From Phycisphaerales bacterium (GTDB taxonomy: Bacteria > Planctomycetota > Phycisphaerae > Phycisphaerales > UBA5793): a stretch of 64,000 nucleotides of DNA. The notes beneath the pieces are model-generated. The model was given only the letters and a program-made list of their open reading frames with translations, was not told the DNA's origin and searched no databases. Below, in pieces: positions 15,999 through 26,189 of the stretch (its first letter is position 1; each line of letters opens with the position of its first letter). Position numbers and translations under genes: made by a program. The DNA lies in the NCBI GenBank assembly GCA_020852515.1, contig JADZAS010000030.1, positions 62,001-126,000 of the forward strand. Reading direction: 5' to 3'.

Positions 15999-17291
15999 TT
16001 ACTCGATGATGATCGGGTTGCTCACCTCACAGGTGGTCACGTCCACCGCCGCCAGCCTTCCGCCGCACGCTTCGACCGGGACTATCCCAGTGAGATCGAC
16101 GACGCCTTCAGAATCAGCCGTCGGCGTGCCGACGAGCCGGATCGTGCCCGCGAGCGGCAGAATGACTCCCGGGCACGGTCCGCCAGGTATGCGCGTGTGG
16201 CGATCGCGCGTGCCGAACACGACGGCGACGCGCCCGTGCGGCGTGGCGCCTGTGATGCGCGCTTTCATCGGACCGGGACAGGCGCCGACGGGCGGCAGGA
16301 GCCGCAGCCGGCGTTCGCACGCGAGTTCCCAGGTGTCGCCAAGGTGGCCGGAAGGCGAGCGTCCGCCGAAGAGTACAATCGCGCCGCGGCGGGTGTCATA
16401 GCACATGGCGTGGTCGTACCGCGCGCCCGGATTGCCCGCATCGACAACGTTTTTCCACGTGTGGCCGTCCCATTCCCACATGTCGGCCCTGATAGTCGGG
16501 TAGTCTGTCCCCACACCTCCGAAGACAACGACGACTCCTCGATCGCGATCGTACGCCATGGCATGATTCCGGCGCGGCGGCGGGCCGCCCTCGCTGACCT
16601 TTGTCCACGTCGTGCCATCCCACTCCCAGGTGTCGTTCTGAGGAGTTCCGCCGACGTTGCCGCCGAAGAGCACGGTGACGCCGCGGAGCGAGTCGTAGGC
16701 CATGGCGTGATTGTGGCGCCGGTCGGGGCCGGAGTTGGCTCGGCCCGACCAGTACTGCCCATTCCACTCCCAAGTGTCGCGGAGACTGATTTCGCCGTTG
16801 TAGCCACCAAACAGCACCACGAGTTCCCGCGCTTCGTCGTAGGCGAGCGCATGGCTGCTTCGCTCTGGCGGGCCGAGCGCATCAAGCTGCATCCAGTCGA
16901 CGCCGTCCCACCCCCAAGTGTCATTCTGATAGGCGCCACGAGTTCCGCCGCCGAAGATCACGGATAAACCGCGCGCTCCGTCATACGCCATTGAGGATTT
17001 TTCGCGATTGGGCAGCAAGCCGGTTGCGACCAACTTCCATTGCTGGCCATCCCATTCCCAAGTTTCGTTTGGCGTGTACAAAGTTCCGCTGCTGCAAAGA
17101 ACCGACACGCCGCGTGCGCGGTCAAAGGACATCGCGTGGTCTACCCGCAGCCCTGGACCCACCCCTGGCGCAATCTGCAACCACCGGCAATCCTGTGCGG
17201 GTGCACTCGTCGCCACGAGCGCGCTGAGCAGTCCCGCAACTGCCAGCACCGATGCGTTCCTCATTCGACTGCCTGTGCGAATAGTTGTCAT
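15999..17291 (-). CDS. secreted Kelch-repeat beta-propeller protein
   Basis: The 430-residue product has a signal peptide (hydrophobic VLAVAGLLSALVATSA, probable cut after APA). Six Kelch repeats of about 48 residues follow, each with HAMAYD, a V-FGG core and DTWEWDG-W. Six repeats imply a six-bladed propeller. The last roughly 95 residues form a separate domain starting at GACPGPMKARITGATP and ending in paired cysteines. It is clearly similar to the C-terminus of the secreted protein at 21172-22113. The ATG at 17291 gives MTTIRTGSRMRNAS; the second Met may be the true start. The ligand is unknown. Confidence 0.82.
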   Translation of the reverse strand: MTTIRTGSRMRNASVLAVAGLLSALVATSAPAQDCRWLQIAPGVGPGLRVDHAMSFDRARGVSVLCSSGTLYTPNETWEWDGQQWKLVATGLLPNREKSSMAYDGARGLSVIFGGGTRGAYQNDTWGWDGVDWMQLDALGPPERSSHALAYDEARELVVLFGGYNGEISLRDTWEWNGQYWSGRANSGPDRRHNHAMAYDSLRGVTVLFGGNVGGTPQNDTWEWDGTTWTKVSEGGPPPRRNHAMAYDRDRGVVVVFGGVGTDYPTIRADMWEWDGHTWKNVVDAGNPGARYDHAMCYDTRRGAIVLFGGRSPSGHLGDTWELACERRLRLLPPVGACPGPMKARITGATPHGRVAVVFGTRDRHTRIPGGPCPGVILPLAGTIRLVGTPTADSEGVVDLTGIVPVEACGGRLAAVDVTTCEVSNPIIIE

Positions 17292-17414
17292 GTTCCCCTC
17301 CGCAGTTGGGATGACTCATTCTACAGGATGGTGGCTGACGTCAGACGCCCTGCCCCCGGCTGTCTGAACATTTCGAGAATCTCACCTCGAAACTGGCTCC
17401 GCATAGACTTCCAT

Positions 17415-17888
17415 ATGCCGTACCTCTGGACCAGGCCGCGGCGCCGATGCATCTACGGCGGGCTTATCTGGCTGCTGTATCTCTTCTTACTCGCCGGGCT
17501 CTGGGGCCCGTCGCGCCAGTCCTGGCTCGCCTACAGCGAGATTCCCCTGCTGAGCAGCACGCCGATGATGCAAGGCAACATCGGCCGCAAGACGACCGTC
17601 TATGGCGTGTTCGGCTACCTCACCATCGACCGCGACTCGGTCGATTCGACCGGCGCGCTCGCGGCCGGCGCCGAGCCTCACGTGCAGTGGCAGTGGGACC
17701 CGGCCGCACTCGCGTGGTCCAGCGTGTCCACGATTGCCGGCGCGCTGCTGGCATATGCATTCATTCGTCTGCTCATCGCGCGCGGCCGGCTCAAAGGCCG
17801 CTGCGACGAGTGCGGCTACGACCTGACCGCGCTGCAGTCGCAGCGCTGTCCCGAGTGCGGGACGGAGATCCCCGTGCGGAGCCGCTGA
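17415..17888 (+). CDS. membrane protein with C-terminal zinc ribbon (array copy 1)
   Basis: The 157-residue protein starts at MPYLWTRPRRRC. It has one hydrophobic segment at about 15-35, an extracytoplasmic part of about 60 residues, a second segment at about 105-125, and then a cytosolic zinc ribbon CDECGYDL...RCPECGTE with four cysteines as two CxxC knuckles. Function is unknown. Its stop abuts the ATG of the next gene with no gap. It is the first of four consecutive genes of this architecture and the most divergent of them. Confidence 0.75.
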   Translation: MPYLWTRPRRRCIYGGLIWLLYLFLLAGLWGPSRQSWLAYSEIPLLSSTPMMQGNIGRKTTVYGVFGYLTIDRDSVDSTGALAAGAEPHVQWQWDPAALAWSSVSTIAGALLAYAFIRLLIARGRLKGRCDECGYDLTALQSQRCPECGTEIPVRSR

Positions 17889-18446
17889 ATGAAAGAGCGC
17901 CCAAGAGCCTACTTCTGGTGCTACCTTGCGGCGATCGCGATGTTGCTGCTGGGCTTTGCTTCAATGGTCGGCATGGTGACGCGCACGGGCGAGATCATCC
18001 CGCCCAGCACGCTGGGCGGAGTTCTCATCCTCTTATCAGTCACCTTGCCGCTGTGTTTCATCCTGTTCGTCCTGCCGATCGTCGAGTCAGGTCACGGGAG
18101 CCTCACCGCGGGGCGATCGCCGCGCCGACTTCGAAACGGCATCACCGGCGCCGTCTGGCTGCCGCTGATCATTCTGGTGACCGTGGAAGGGCTGGTTCTC
18201 TCGGGCCGGCTCGCGCAGACCGGGCTCGTGCAAGATGAGCAGACCGAGCAGATGCTCCGCGCATGGTGGCTGCCGGCCGGCATACTGATGGCCGGCGCTT
18301 ACGCCGTGATCTACACCATCGTGGTGAACCGCCGCATTGAGGAAGTGGCCCAGCGCGAGGGCCTGTGCCTTCACTGCGGCTACAAGCTCGCCGAGATCCC
18401 GAATTGTCAGCGCTGTCCCGAGTGCGGGACGGAGGTCTCGGTGTGA
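17889..18446 (+). CDS. membrane protein with C-terminal zinc ribbon (array copy 2)
   Basis: The 185-residue protein has hydrophobic segments at about 9-29, 43-64, 84-105 and 126-146. The C-terminal ribbon is CLHCGYKLAEIPNCQRCPECGTE. The ATG follows the previous stop directly, and the stop overlaps the GTG of copy 3 (GTGA). The DNA encoding AEIPNC-RCPECGTE is nearly identical in copies 2, 3 and 4, which points to recent duplication or gene conversion. No enzymatic motif is visible. Confidence 0.75.
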   Translation: MKERPRAYFWCYLAAIAMLLLGFASMVGMVTRTGEIIPPSTLGGVLILLSVTLPLCFILFVLPIVESGHGSLTAGRSPRRLRNGITGAVWLPLIILVTVEGLVLSGRLAQTGLVQDEQTEQMLRAWWLPAGILMAGAYAVIYTIVVNRRIEEVAQREGLCLHCGYKLAEIPNCQRCPECGTEVSV

Positions 18447-19030
18447 AGCACGTGCGCCTCAGCGACATGCCGCTGTGGATGTCGGTCAGCAGCGTTGCGG
18501 TCGTGGCGACTCTACTGCTCATCGTTTCGCTTCCGTTTCTCGAAGTTCTGGAGTTGGAAGAGTTGACGCAAGCGGTCCTCTGGGCGATCGCCATCAGCGT
18601 TGGCTTCATCCTCTTCTGGGCCTTTTTCGTGCTGCCGTTTCTCTGGTCGGCCACGCCCGCTTCGACCGACGGCGTGCCGATGTGGCGCAAGCGGCTCTAC
18701 ATCGCGGTGCTGCTATGGCTGCCCGCAACGCTCATCACGGTCCTCCCCGGCACGCAATTTGTCGGGCCGCTCATCGACTGGCTGCGCGGGGCGCGGCTCG
18801 ACACGCGCTACTGGCCTGGCCTCTGGTGGCCGCCGAGCGTCATCATCTCCGTCGGCTACGCCTGGGTGAGCAGCCGAATCGTGCAGCACCGCCTGCGCAT
18901 CGCCGCCATCGAAGCGCAGGTCTGCTTCGCCTGCGGCTACAGTCTCGCCGAGATCCCCAACTGCACGCGCTGCCCGGAGTGTGGGACGGAGGTACCTGAA
19001 CTGAACCGTGAGTCTGGTGGCGCATCATGA
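18443..19030 (+). CDS. membrane protein with C-terminal zinc ribbon (array copy 3)
   Basis: The 195-residue protein starts at a GTG overlapping the previous stop. It has membrane segments at about 13-34, 42-66, 86-108 and 130-148, and a ribbon CFACGYSLAEIPNCTRCPECGTE. Its first 33 residues (KHVRLSDMPLW, then VSSVAVVATLL) closely match the broken copy at 19635-19742. Its stop overlaps the ATG of copy 4 (ATGA). Function is unknown. Confidence 0.75.
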   Translation: MKHVRLSDMPLWMSVSSVAVVATLLLIVSLPFLEVLELEELTQAVLWAIAISVGFILFWAFFVLPFLWSATPASTDGVPMWRKRLYIAVLLWLPATLITVLPGTQFVGPLIDWLRGARLDTRYWPGLWWPPSVIISVGYAWVSSRIVQHRLRIAAIEAQVCFACGYSLAEIPNCTRCPECGTEVPELNRESGGAS

Positions 19031-19638
19031 ACTGGCGTGAGTGGAAGAACACGTGGCCGTGGTGGCACAGGCTCACTCCTGTCATCCTGGTGGCGACGCC
19101 GCTGGTGTACTTTGCGCTGACGTACGCTGTTCTCATCCCCATGACCAACGTCGCTGCCGCGAATCCGACCGATGCCGCATTCGACAATGTCGGGCGAATG
19201 ATGCGCTTTACCTTTGCTGTGGCGATCGTGATGATCGCGGTGCTGTTCGTATGGGTCTTGCTTGTGTGTGCCTGGCTCGACGCGGGCAACGCGCGGTTCA
19301 GTGAGTCGATTCCGCCGGCGACGAGGGCGAAGCAACTCAGATTCACCGCGTGGACGCCGTTTTGCTTCGCGCTGTTTCTTGGCATTGTGCCATTTGTTGA
19401 AACGCTGGGCAACTGGCTCCTCAACAAGATGTGGGAGCCGCCCTTCATGCTCTCGTGGTGGCTCGCCATTCCCATCGTCTTACTCGCGGCGCATGGCTGG
19501 TGGTTTGGCCGGCTGCTTCAACGAAGATTACGAACAACCGTCTCTCGCGCCCGTCTCTGTTACCACTGCGCCTACAGCCTCGCGGAGATCCCCAACTGCA
19601 CGCGCTGCCCGGAGTGCGGGACGGAGGTCTCAGCGTGA
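19027..19638 (+). CDS. membrane protein with C-terminal zinc ribbon (array copy 4)
   Basis: The 203-residue protein has membrane segments at about 17-38, 59-81, 101-122 and 140-160, and a ribbon CYHCAYSLAEIPNCTRCPECGTE. It starts at an ATG overlapping the stop of copy 3. Its own stop overlaps a GTG that begins a frameshifted fifth copy. Copies 1-4 are locked together by overlaps or zero spacing, so they are one translation unit. Confidence 0.75.
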   Translation: MNWREWKNTWPWWHRLTPVILVATPLVYFALTYAVLIPMTNVAAANPTDAAFDNVGRMMRFTFAVAIVMIAVLFVWVLLVCAWLDAGNARFSESIPPATRAKQLRFTAWTPFCFALFLGIVPFVETLGNWLLNKMWEPPFMLSWWLAIPIVLLAAHGWWFGRLLQRRLRTTVSRARLCYHCAYSLAEIPNCTRCPECGTEVSA

Positions 19639-19742
19639 AGCAGGTGCGCGTCAGTGAGATGCCGCTGGGATGTCGATCAGCAGTGTCGCCGCGGTTGTGA
19701 CGGTGCTGCTCGCTCCAATGCTGCCGTTCATTGAAGTGACGA
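19635..19742 (+). pseudogene. frameshifted remnant of a fifth zinc-ribbon gene (copy 3 paralogue)
   Basis: The GTG overlaps the stop of copy 4 exactly as copy 3 overlaps copy 2. The first eleven codons read VKQVRVSEMPL against VKHVRLSDMPL in copy 3. One T is then missing after CTG (19667), so the codon for Trp is lost. In the original frame a TGA follows at 19698. In the +1-shifted frame the homology continues (MSISSVAAVVTVLL, PFIEV) to about 19742 and then stops. The remaining two thirds, including the ribbon, are gone. The rest, 19743-19939, holds nothing I can support except the ribosome binding site of the next gene. Confidence 0.75.
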
Positions 19743-19939
19743 ACAGCCGGGATTCCAGGCAATTCCGCATTCCGTCCGGGTCGGTGTGACCCCGGCAGCG
19801 TCTCCCGCATCCAAAGGTCATGCCGGTTGCCGTTTCCACTGCCGACTCATTCCGGATTGCTCGCTCCATTGAACCGATGCCGTGATCTTCAGGCGTCGAT
19901 CCTCGTAGCATTTCCGGCAAGGTGGCTGGAGCCAACGCC

Positions 19940-20875
19940 ATGGAAACGATGCAGTGCATGGAAGTCTGGGGCGGCAACGGCGTCGTGGACAGCGGCGTCA
20001 TCATGGCCGGCCTCGACGCGTGGATCTTCAGCCGGCCCTTCGGACACTCCGAGAGCGGCGGAGACGTGCACTACGTCTCATCGTGCGCCACGGGGCGCAT
20101 CACCCGGCTGCTCGTTGCCGATGTGAGCGGACACGGCGCTGACGTCGCGGAGGTGGCGACGAACCTGCGGCGACTCATGCGGCGGTTCATCAACTACATC
20201 GACCAGCAGGCGTTCGTCAGGGAAATGAACGGACAGTTCAGCGCCCTGTCGCGAAAGGGTCGATTTGCCACGGCACTGGTGACAACGTTCTTTGCGCCGA
20301 CGAACGAGCTGGCGCTGTGCAACGCAGGACATCCGCCGCCACTGCACTACAGTGCGAAAACGAAAAAGTGGTCGCTGCTGGAATCGTCAGGCCGCAACTC
20401 AACGGACATCGCCAACATCCCGCTGGGCATTCTCGACATCGGCGACTACGACCAGTTCGGCGTGCGCCTGGGCGTGGGCGATCTTGTCGTGTGCTACACC
20501 GATTCGCTCATCGAATCGCGCGATGAGCATGGCGCGCTGCTCGGCGTCAGCGGGCTGCTCGAAGTCGCGCGCGGGCTCGCCATGACCGAGCCGACCGAGT
20601 TCATCCACGCGCTGCTGCAGGCGGTACAGGATCTCTACCCCGGCAACCTCGAAGCCGACGACGTGACGGTACTGCTGTTTCGCCCCAACGGCCTGGCGCC
20701 CAGCGTGCCCGTGAAAGACCGCCTGCTCGCGCCGCTGCGCATCCTCAAGGCGTCCGCCCGGTCGCTGGTCTCGCGCGACGGCAGCGCGCCTTGGCCGGAG
20801 TGGAGCCTCACCGCCATCGGCGGAGCGCTGCTCAACCGTTTCAACCGCCGCACGGGAATTTTCAAAGACGGCTGA
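19940..20875 (+). CDS. SpoIIE/RsbU-type PP2C serine phosphatase, no sensor domain
   Basis: The 311-residue phosphatase probably dephosphorylates a serine-phosphorylated anti-sigma antagonist or similar partner. PP2C features are present: an SGGD segment near the N-terminus, LVADVSGHG with a metal-binding Asp, CNAGHPPPL, CYTDSLIE, and DDVTVLL near the end. No HAMP, PAS or receiver precedes the catalytic domain, only a conserved-looking METMQCMEVWGGN opening, so regulation must come from outside. After the domain is a basic tail of about 65 residues. I chose ATG 19940, eight bases after GGAG, over a GTG at 19922. Confidence 0.82.
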   Translation: METMQCMEVWGGNGVVDSGVIMAGLDAWIFSRPFGHSESGGDVHYVSSCATGRITRLLVADVSGHGADVAEVATNLRRLMRRFINYIDQQAFVREMNGQFSALSRKGRFATALVTTFFAPTNELALCNAGHPPPLHYSAKTKKWSLLESSGRNSTDIANIPLGILDIGDYDQFGVRLGVGDLVVCYTDSLIESRDEHGALLGVSGLLEVARGLAMTEPTEFIHALLQAVQDLYPGNLEADDVTVLLFRPNGLAPSVPVKDRLLAPLRILKASARSLVSRDGSAPWPEWSLTAIGGALLNRFNRRTGIFKDG

Positions 20876-21171
20876 GGCGTCGGGCGGGCTTTGCGACGGC
20901 ATCGTCTCGCGCAGGTCATTTCCACGCAGGCGGGAATTCGGAAACGGGCAAGGACGAACCTTGCTTCGGCGTAAAGGCCGAAGGCCTCATCGTCAGGAGC
21001 CAAGGGTCCAGGGAGCGCACCGCTGACATACCTACAAGACAGAGAAAATCCGCATCGCACGACTTTTTCATTGTCCACCTCCCGCGCCGATGACGAGACT
21101 CTCTGGCGGGGCCGGCGGCAGTTGGTCCAGTTCCAAACGGTCGGCTCATCTACCGCGAAAGAAGGATTGAA

Positions 21172-22113
21172 ATGAACAAGAGTGCACTCGTTGCCCTCGT
21201 CGTGGCGTCTGCGGCCTGCAGCGCCTCGACGCTGGCCCAGCAGATTCCCACCCGGCCTCAGCTCGACGCCATCCTCGGCTCGAATCAGATTCTTGAAGAC
21301 TTCGAGTCATTCGTGATCGCGCCCAACACGGCCGCCAACCTGAACGTCTCATCGCTCGACAGCACCTCGATTGCCAACACGCAGGGCCCCGGCCTCGTCG
21401 AACCCTGCTGCAAATACGTCGATCCGTCCGGCGTGCAGTTGCAGTGGAACGGCAACGGCTACCAGACGCTCAACACCAAGACGATCCTCGGCAACGGCAG
21501 CATCCCGATGATCGAGATCTATTACCCCTCGCCGGGTGTGCATGCCATGGGTGTGGATGTACTGGGCTTCAACGGTTTCGGCTACGCGGGCGCCGCCGCG
21601 TTCTGGGATACCAACGGCAACTTCCTCGGCAGTTTCCCATTCACCGTCGCCGGCGGACCCGTGCCGACCTTCATCGGCTGGCAGAGCCCCGGCCCGGTTG
21701 GCATCGGCATGGTGCAGATCCGCGGCAGCGCCGGCTGGACGTGGAGCCCCGTCATCGACAACCACGGCTACGGCCGCACCGGCGGGCAGCTGCGCATCAC
21801 CGGCACCTGCCCGGGCCCGATCCAGATCAGCTGGGCCGGCGCCACCCCCCTGCGCCCCATGGCGCTGCTGTTCTGCCCGACCACGGGCAACTGCACCGTG
21901 CCTTCCGGCCCCTGCACGGGAACGCGCCTCGGCCTCGGCCCGTGCGGCAGCGTCGTCAATGTCTTCAGCGGCAACACCGGCGCTCTGGGCTCAGGCAACC
22001 TCAACGCTAACGTCGGCCCCGCGGCGTGCCTGCGCTACCTGCAGATGATCGTGGTTGAACCGCCGGGCAACTGCCCGTCGTGCACGACCACCAACGTCGC
22101 GCAAATCCCCTGA
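21172..22113 (+). CDS. secreted protein with shared Cys-containing C-terminal domain
   Basis: The 313-residue product starts with a signal peptide (MNKSALVALVVASAACSAS, cut near LAQ). The middle part is rich in Gly, Asn and aromatic residues and looks like a beta-sandwich of the kind found in planctomycete exoproteins. The last roughly 100 residues begin GTCPGPIQISWAGATP and contain GPCTG and ACLR segments; they match the C-terminal domain of the Kelch protein at 15999. A strong plus-strand terminator follows. The 296-base gap upstream (20876-21171) shows only a GAAGGA ribosome binding site. Confidence 0.7.
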   Translation: MNKSALVALVVASAACSASTLAQQIPTRPQLDAILGSNQILEDFESFVIAPNTAANLNVSSLDSTSIANTQGPGLVEPCCKYVDPSGVQLQWNGNGYQTLNTKTILGNGSIPMIEIYYPSPGVHAMGVDVLGFNGFGYAGAAAFWDTNGNFLGSFPFTVAGGPVPTFIGWQSPGPVGIGMVQIRGSAGWTWSPVIDNHGYGRTGGQLRITGTCPGPIQISWAGATPLRPMALLFCPTTGNCTVPSGPCTGTRLGLGPCGSVVNVFSGNTGALGSGNLNANVGPAACLRYLQMIVVEPPGNCPSCTTTNVAQIP

Positions 22114-22145
22114 TCGAAGCGCGGGGAGGAGACGTGGCACGGTCA

Positions 22146-22180
22146 GCGCCTCTCCCACTGGGAGAGGCGCGATCGTTTTT
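22146..22180 (+). terminator. intrinsic terminator
   Basis: GCGCCTCTCCC (22146-22156) and GGGAGAGGCGC (22160-22170) form a perfect 11-bp stem with a 3-nt loop, followed by GATCGTTTTT. It ends the secreted-protein transcript; the convergent DUF3568 gene ends just beyond it. Confidence 0.9.
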
Positions 22181-22612
22181 CTACCGCCGGCTCTGAACTC
22201 CCGCCGCCGCGCTCTTGGGCAGCGCCGCTTCGATCTGGGCGAGCACCACGCGTGAGAGCGGCTCGTCGCCGAGGGTGTCCACGCGGATGCGCACCTTCGT
22301 GATCACCGTCGTCTCTTTGCTCAGGCGAATGCGCACCTCGCGGCCGCCCTGCGTCTTGGCGATCATGCGGCCTTCGAGATCGGTCAGATCTTCCTGAGTG
22401 ACGATGAACGCGAGCCGATCCATCGCCGTCTTGCACGCCTGCCACGTCTGCTCGAGCGACGCCTGCTCGTAGGCTTCGAGTTCGCCGGTGAGGCGTGTGA
22501 AGTCGGCCATGCGCGCGGCGGAATGATCGGCTTCGCAGCCAGGCATCACCAGCGCTGCCAGCAGCGCCAGAGTGAAAAGAAGTGCAGCCGGTTGGTGTCG
22601 GGCATTTGTCAT
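22181..22612 (-). CDS. DUF3568-like lipoprotein
   Basis: The 143-residue product has a lipoprotein signal with the cysteine in LVMPGC at about residue 26, so it is probably anchored in the periplasmic face of a membrane. After it comes LEQTWQACKTAMDRLAF and a beta-rich part with DLEGRMIAKTQGGREV and VRIRVDTLGDEPLSRVVLAQIEAAL. This is the pattern of the DUF3568 family of small, function-unknown lipoproteins. Confidence 0.65.
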   Translation of the reverse strand: MTNARHQPAALLFTLALLAALVMPGCEADHSAARMADFTRLTGELEAYEQASLEQTWQACKTAMDRLAFIVTQEDLTDLEGRMIAKTQGGREVRIRLSKETTVITKVRIRVDTLGDEPLSRVVLAQIEAALPKSAAAGVQSRR

Positions 22613-22651
22613 GACGTAAATGTACGGCGCCCAGCCCGGCGAGCAAACCCG

Positions 22652-23014
22652 TCAGGCCGGGCCTGGTGCATCCAGGGCCCGCAGCAGTTGGGGCAACTGT
22701 TCGGCAAAGCGGCCCCGGGGCATGACTTGGGTCGCGCCCGCCCGGTGCGCCGCTTCGAACGCATCAAGATTGACGTGCGGCCCGAACGCGAGCGTCCGCA
22801 GCGCCGGTTCGCGTGAAGCCGCCGCGGCGATGAGATCGATCGCGACCTCGCCCGCGTCGAGATCGACGATCAGCGCCCGCACCTCCGGCTCCTCCGTCAG
22901 CAGTTCGCGCAGCCGCTCGAACGTGCGGGCCGGCCGGGCTGGAACGCCGATCGCCTCGGCGGTGGAGCGAATGCGCGTGGCGAAGATGAGATCAGCCGTG
23001 CAGTAGAGAATCAC
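22652..23014 (-). CDS. receiver-like (CheY-fold) protein
   Basis: The 120-residue product has alternating strand and helix segments with an LIVDLDAGE strand and an [11 protein letters not shown] loop, as in response-regulator receivers. The phosphoacceptor position appears as VDLD but the N-terminal acidic pair is missing ([14 protein letters not shown]), so it may be a pseudo-receiver. I chose the GTG at 23014, six bases after AGGA; the longer GTG at 23059 overlaps the next gene's promoter space. It lies 48 bases after the BtuF-like gene on the same strand. Confidence 0.5.
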   Translation of the reverse strand: MILYCTADLIFATRIRSTAEAIGVPARPARTFERLRELLTEEPEVRALIVDLDAGEVAIDLIAAAASREPALRTLAFGPHVNLDAFEAAHRAGATQVMPRGRFAEQLPQLLRALDAPGPA

Positions 23015-23062
23015 GCCGGATCCTACGCGCGGGCGGACGGCTTGAGCGAACCGGGCCACTCG

Positions 23063-23977
23063 TCATCGATCGCGTCCAGGACGCCACGGGAAGTCGCGCG
23101 GCATGAGCCGGTCGATACCGTGCAGCCAGCCCACCAGCCACTCGAACGCATCGACGAGCCTGGGGCCCGGGCGGTTGAACATCTGGCTGCCGTCCACGAT
23201 GGCGATTCGCCCGGTTCGCACCGCCGGCAGTTCGCGCCACCACGGCTGCGACTCGACCGTCGCCAGCTCGCGCTGCGTCCAGCCCAGATCCGCGCCGCAC
23301 GGGGCGATGATGAGGACGTCAGGCTCCAAAGCAACCAGTTCATCAGGCGATGCGACCCGGCTCGGCTGCCCCGGCTCGTTGAGCGGGTGCCGCGCCCCGG
23401 CCGCTTCGATCAGTTGCGGCGTCCAGTGCCCGCCCACGAAGATCGGATCGAGCCACTCGATGAAGACGACGCTTGGCCCGGGCTCGTACGCGTTCACATG
23501 GTCGCGCGCTGCAAAGTACCGCTCGCGCAGCGCCACCACGGCCCGCTCGGCCGCCCGCTCGCGATGCACCGCTCGGCCGACGCGCAGCAGATCGTCAAAC
23601 ACATCTTCGAGGCTTGCGGGGTTCAGGCTGACGATCGCCGGCCGCGGCTCGAGCGTGGCCGCGAGACGCTCCACGCTGCGCAGGTCGATCGAGCACACAG
23701 CGCACAGGTCCTGCGTGAGAATCACATCGGGCTCGAGCGCCTCCAGTTGCGGTTCATCGAGCACGTACAGCCCGGCGCCCGAGGCCAGATGCTCGCGCAC
23801 CGCCCGGTCGATTTCGGCGCTGCCCGCCGAGGAGTCCAGCCGCTGACTCGTCAGCGCCGGAAGCGACCGCACCCGGGGCGGCCAGTCGCATTCGTGGCTG
23901 CGGCCGACGAGCAGATCAAGCGCACCGATCGCGCCGAGCATTTCCGTCGCGGCCGGGAGCAGACTGATGATGCGCAT
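23063..23977 (-). CDS. cobalamin-binding-like periplasmic protein (BtuF family)
   Basis: The 304-residue product is a helical-backbone substrate-binding protein. [33 protein letters not shown] is the classic start of the BtuF-like group, and [38 protein letters not shown] and [10 protein letters not shown] follow. No signal peptide is visible, and no BtuCD or TonB receptor is nearby, so it may act in the cytosol, as many proteins of this subgroup seem to. I use the internal ATG at 23977; the longer frame reads through the acs promoter region. Confidence 0.78.
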   Translation of the reverse strand: MRIISLLPAATEMLGAIGALDLLVGRSHECDWPPRVRSLPALTSQRLDSSAGSAEIDRAVREHLASGAGLYVLDEPQLEALEPDVILTQDLCAVCSIDLRSVERLAATLEPRPAIVSLNPASLEDVFDDLLRVGRAVHRERAAERAVVALRERYFAARDHVNAYEPGPSVVFIEWLDPIFVGGHWTPQLIEAAGARHPLNEPGQPSRVASPDELVALEPDVLIIAPCGADLGWTQRELATVESQPWWRELPAVRTGRIAIVDGSQMFNRPGPRLVDAFEWLVGWLHGIDRLMPRDFPWRPGRDR

Positions 23978-24070
23978 GAAGCCGATGGTAGGAGCCGCCG
24001 GGGCTTGCACCGGCGCGGCGGTGCGGCTACAAACACCGTGCGAATAATCCAACGGCCCAAGGGAGAAGCC

Positions 24071-26068
<1,998 letters not shown>

Positions 26069-26189
26069 GCCAGCCAATTCGCGGCCGGGCCCATCAGCTG
26101 CAAGTGGTGCGCTATATTCGTGGGCATAGCGAACAAGACACCGCTCTGTGGTCGGAGAGGTTCGGGTTCGACTGGAGGTCGATCGATCG

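Noticed and set aside
19670-19789. 39-codon frame in the shifted frame of the remnant
   Set aside because: It is the continuation of the frameshifted copy and has no ribosome binding site; a real gene is unlikely.
23042-24070. In-frame 5' extension of acs
   Set aside because: It covers the divergent BtuF-like gene and its start; the ATG at 24071 has a ribosome binding site and begins at the family's usual N-terminus.
26113-26118. TATATT as promoter of the EEP lipoprotein gene
   Set aside because: No -35 hexamer at suitable spacing; noted in the gene entry only.
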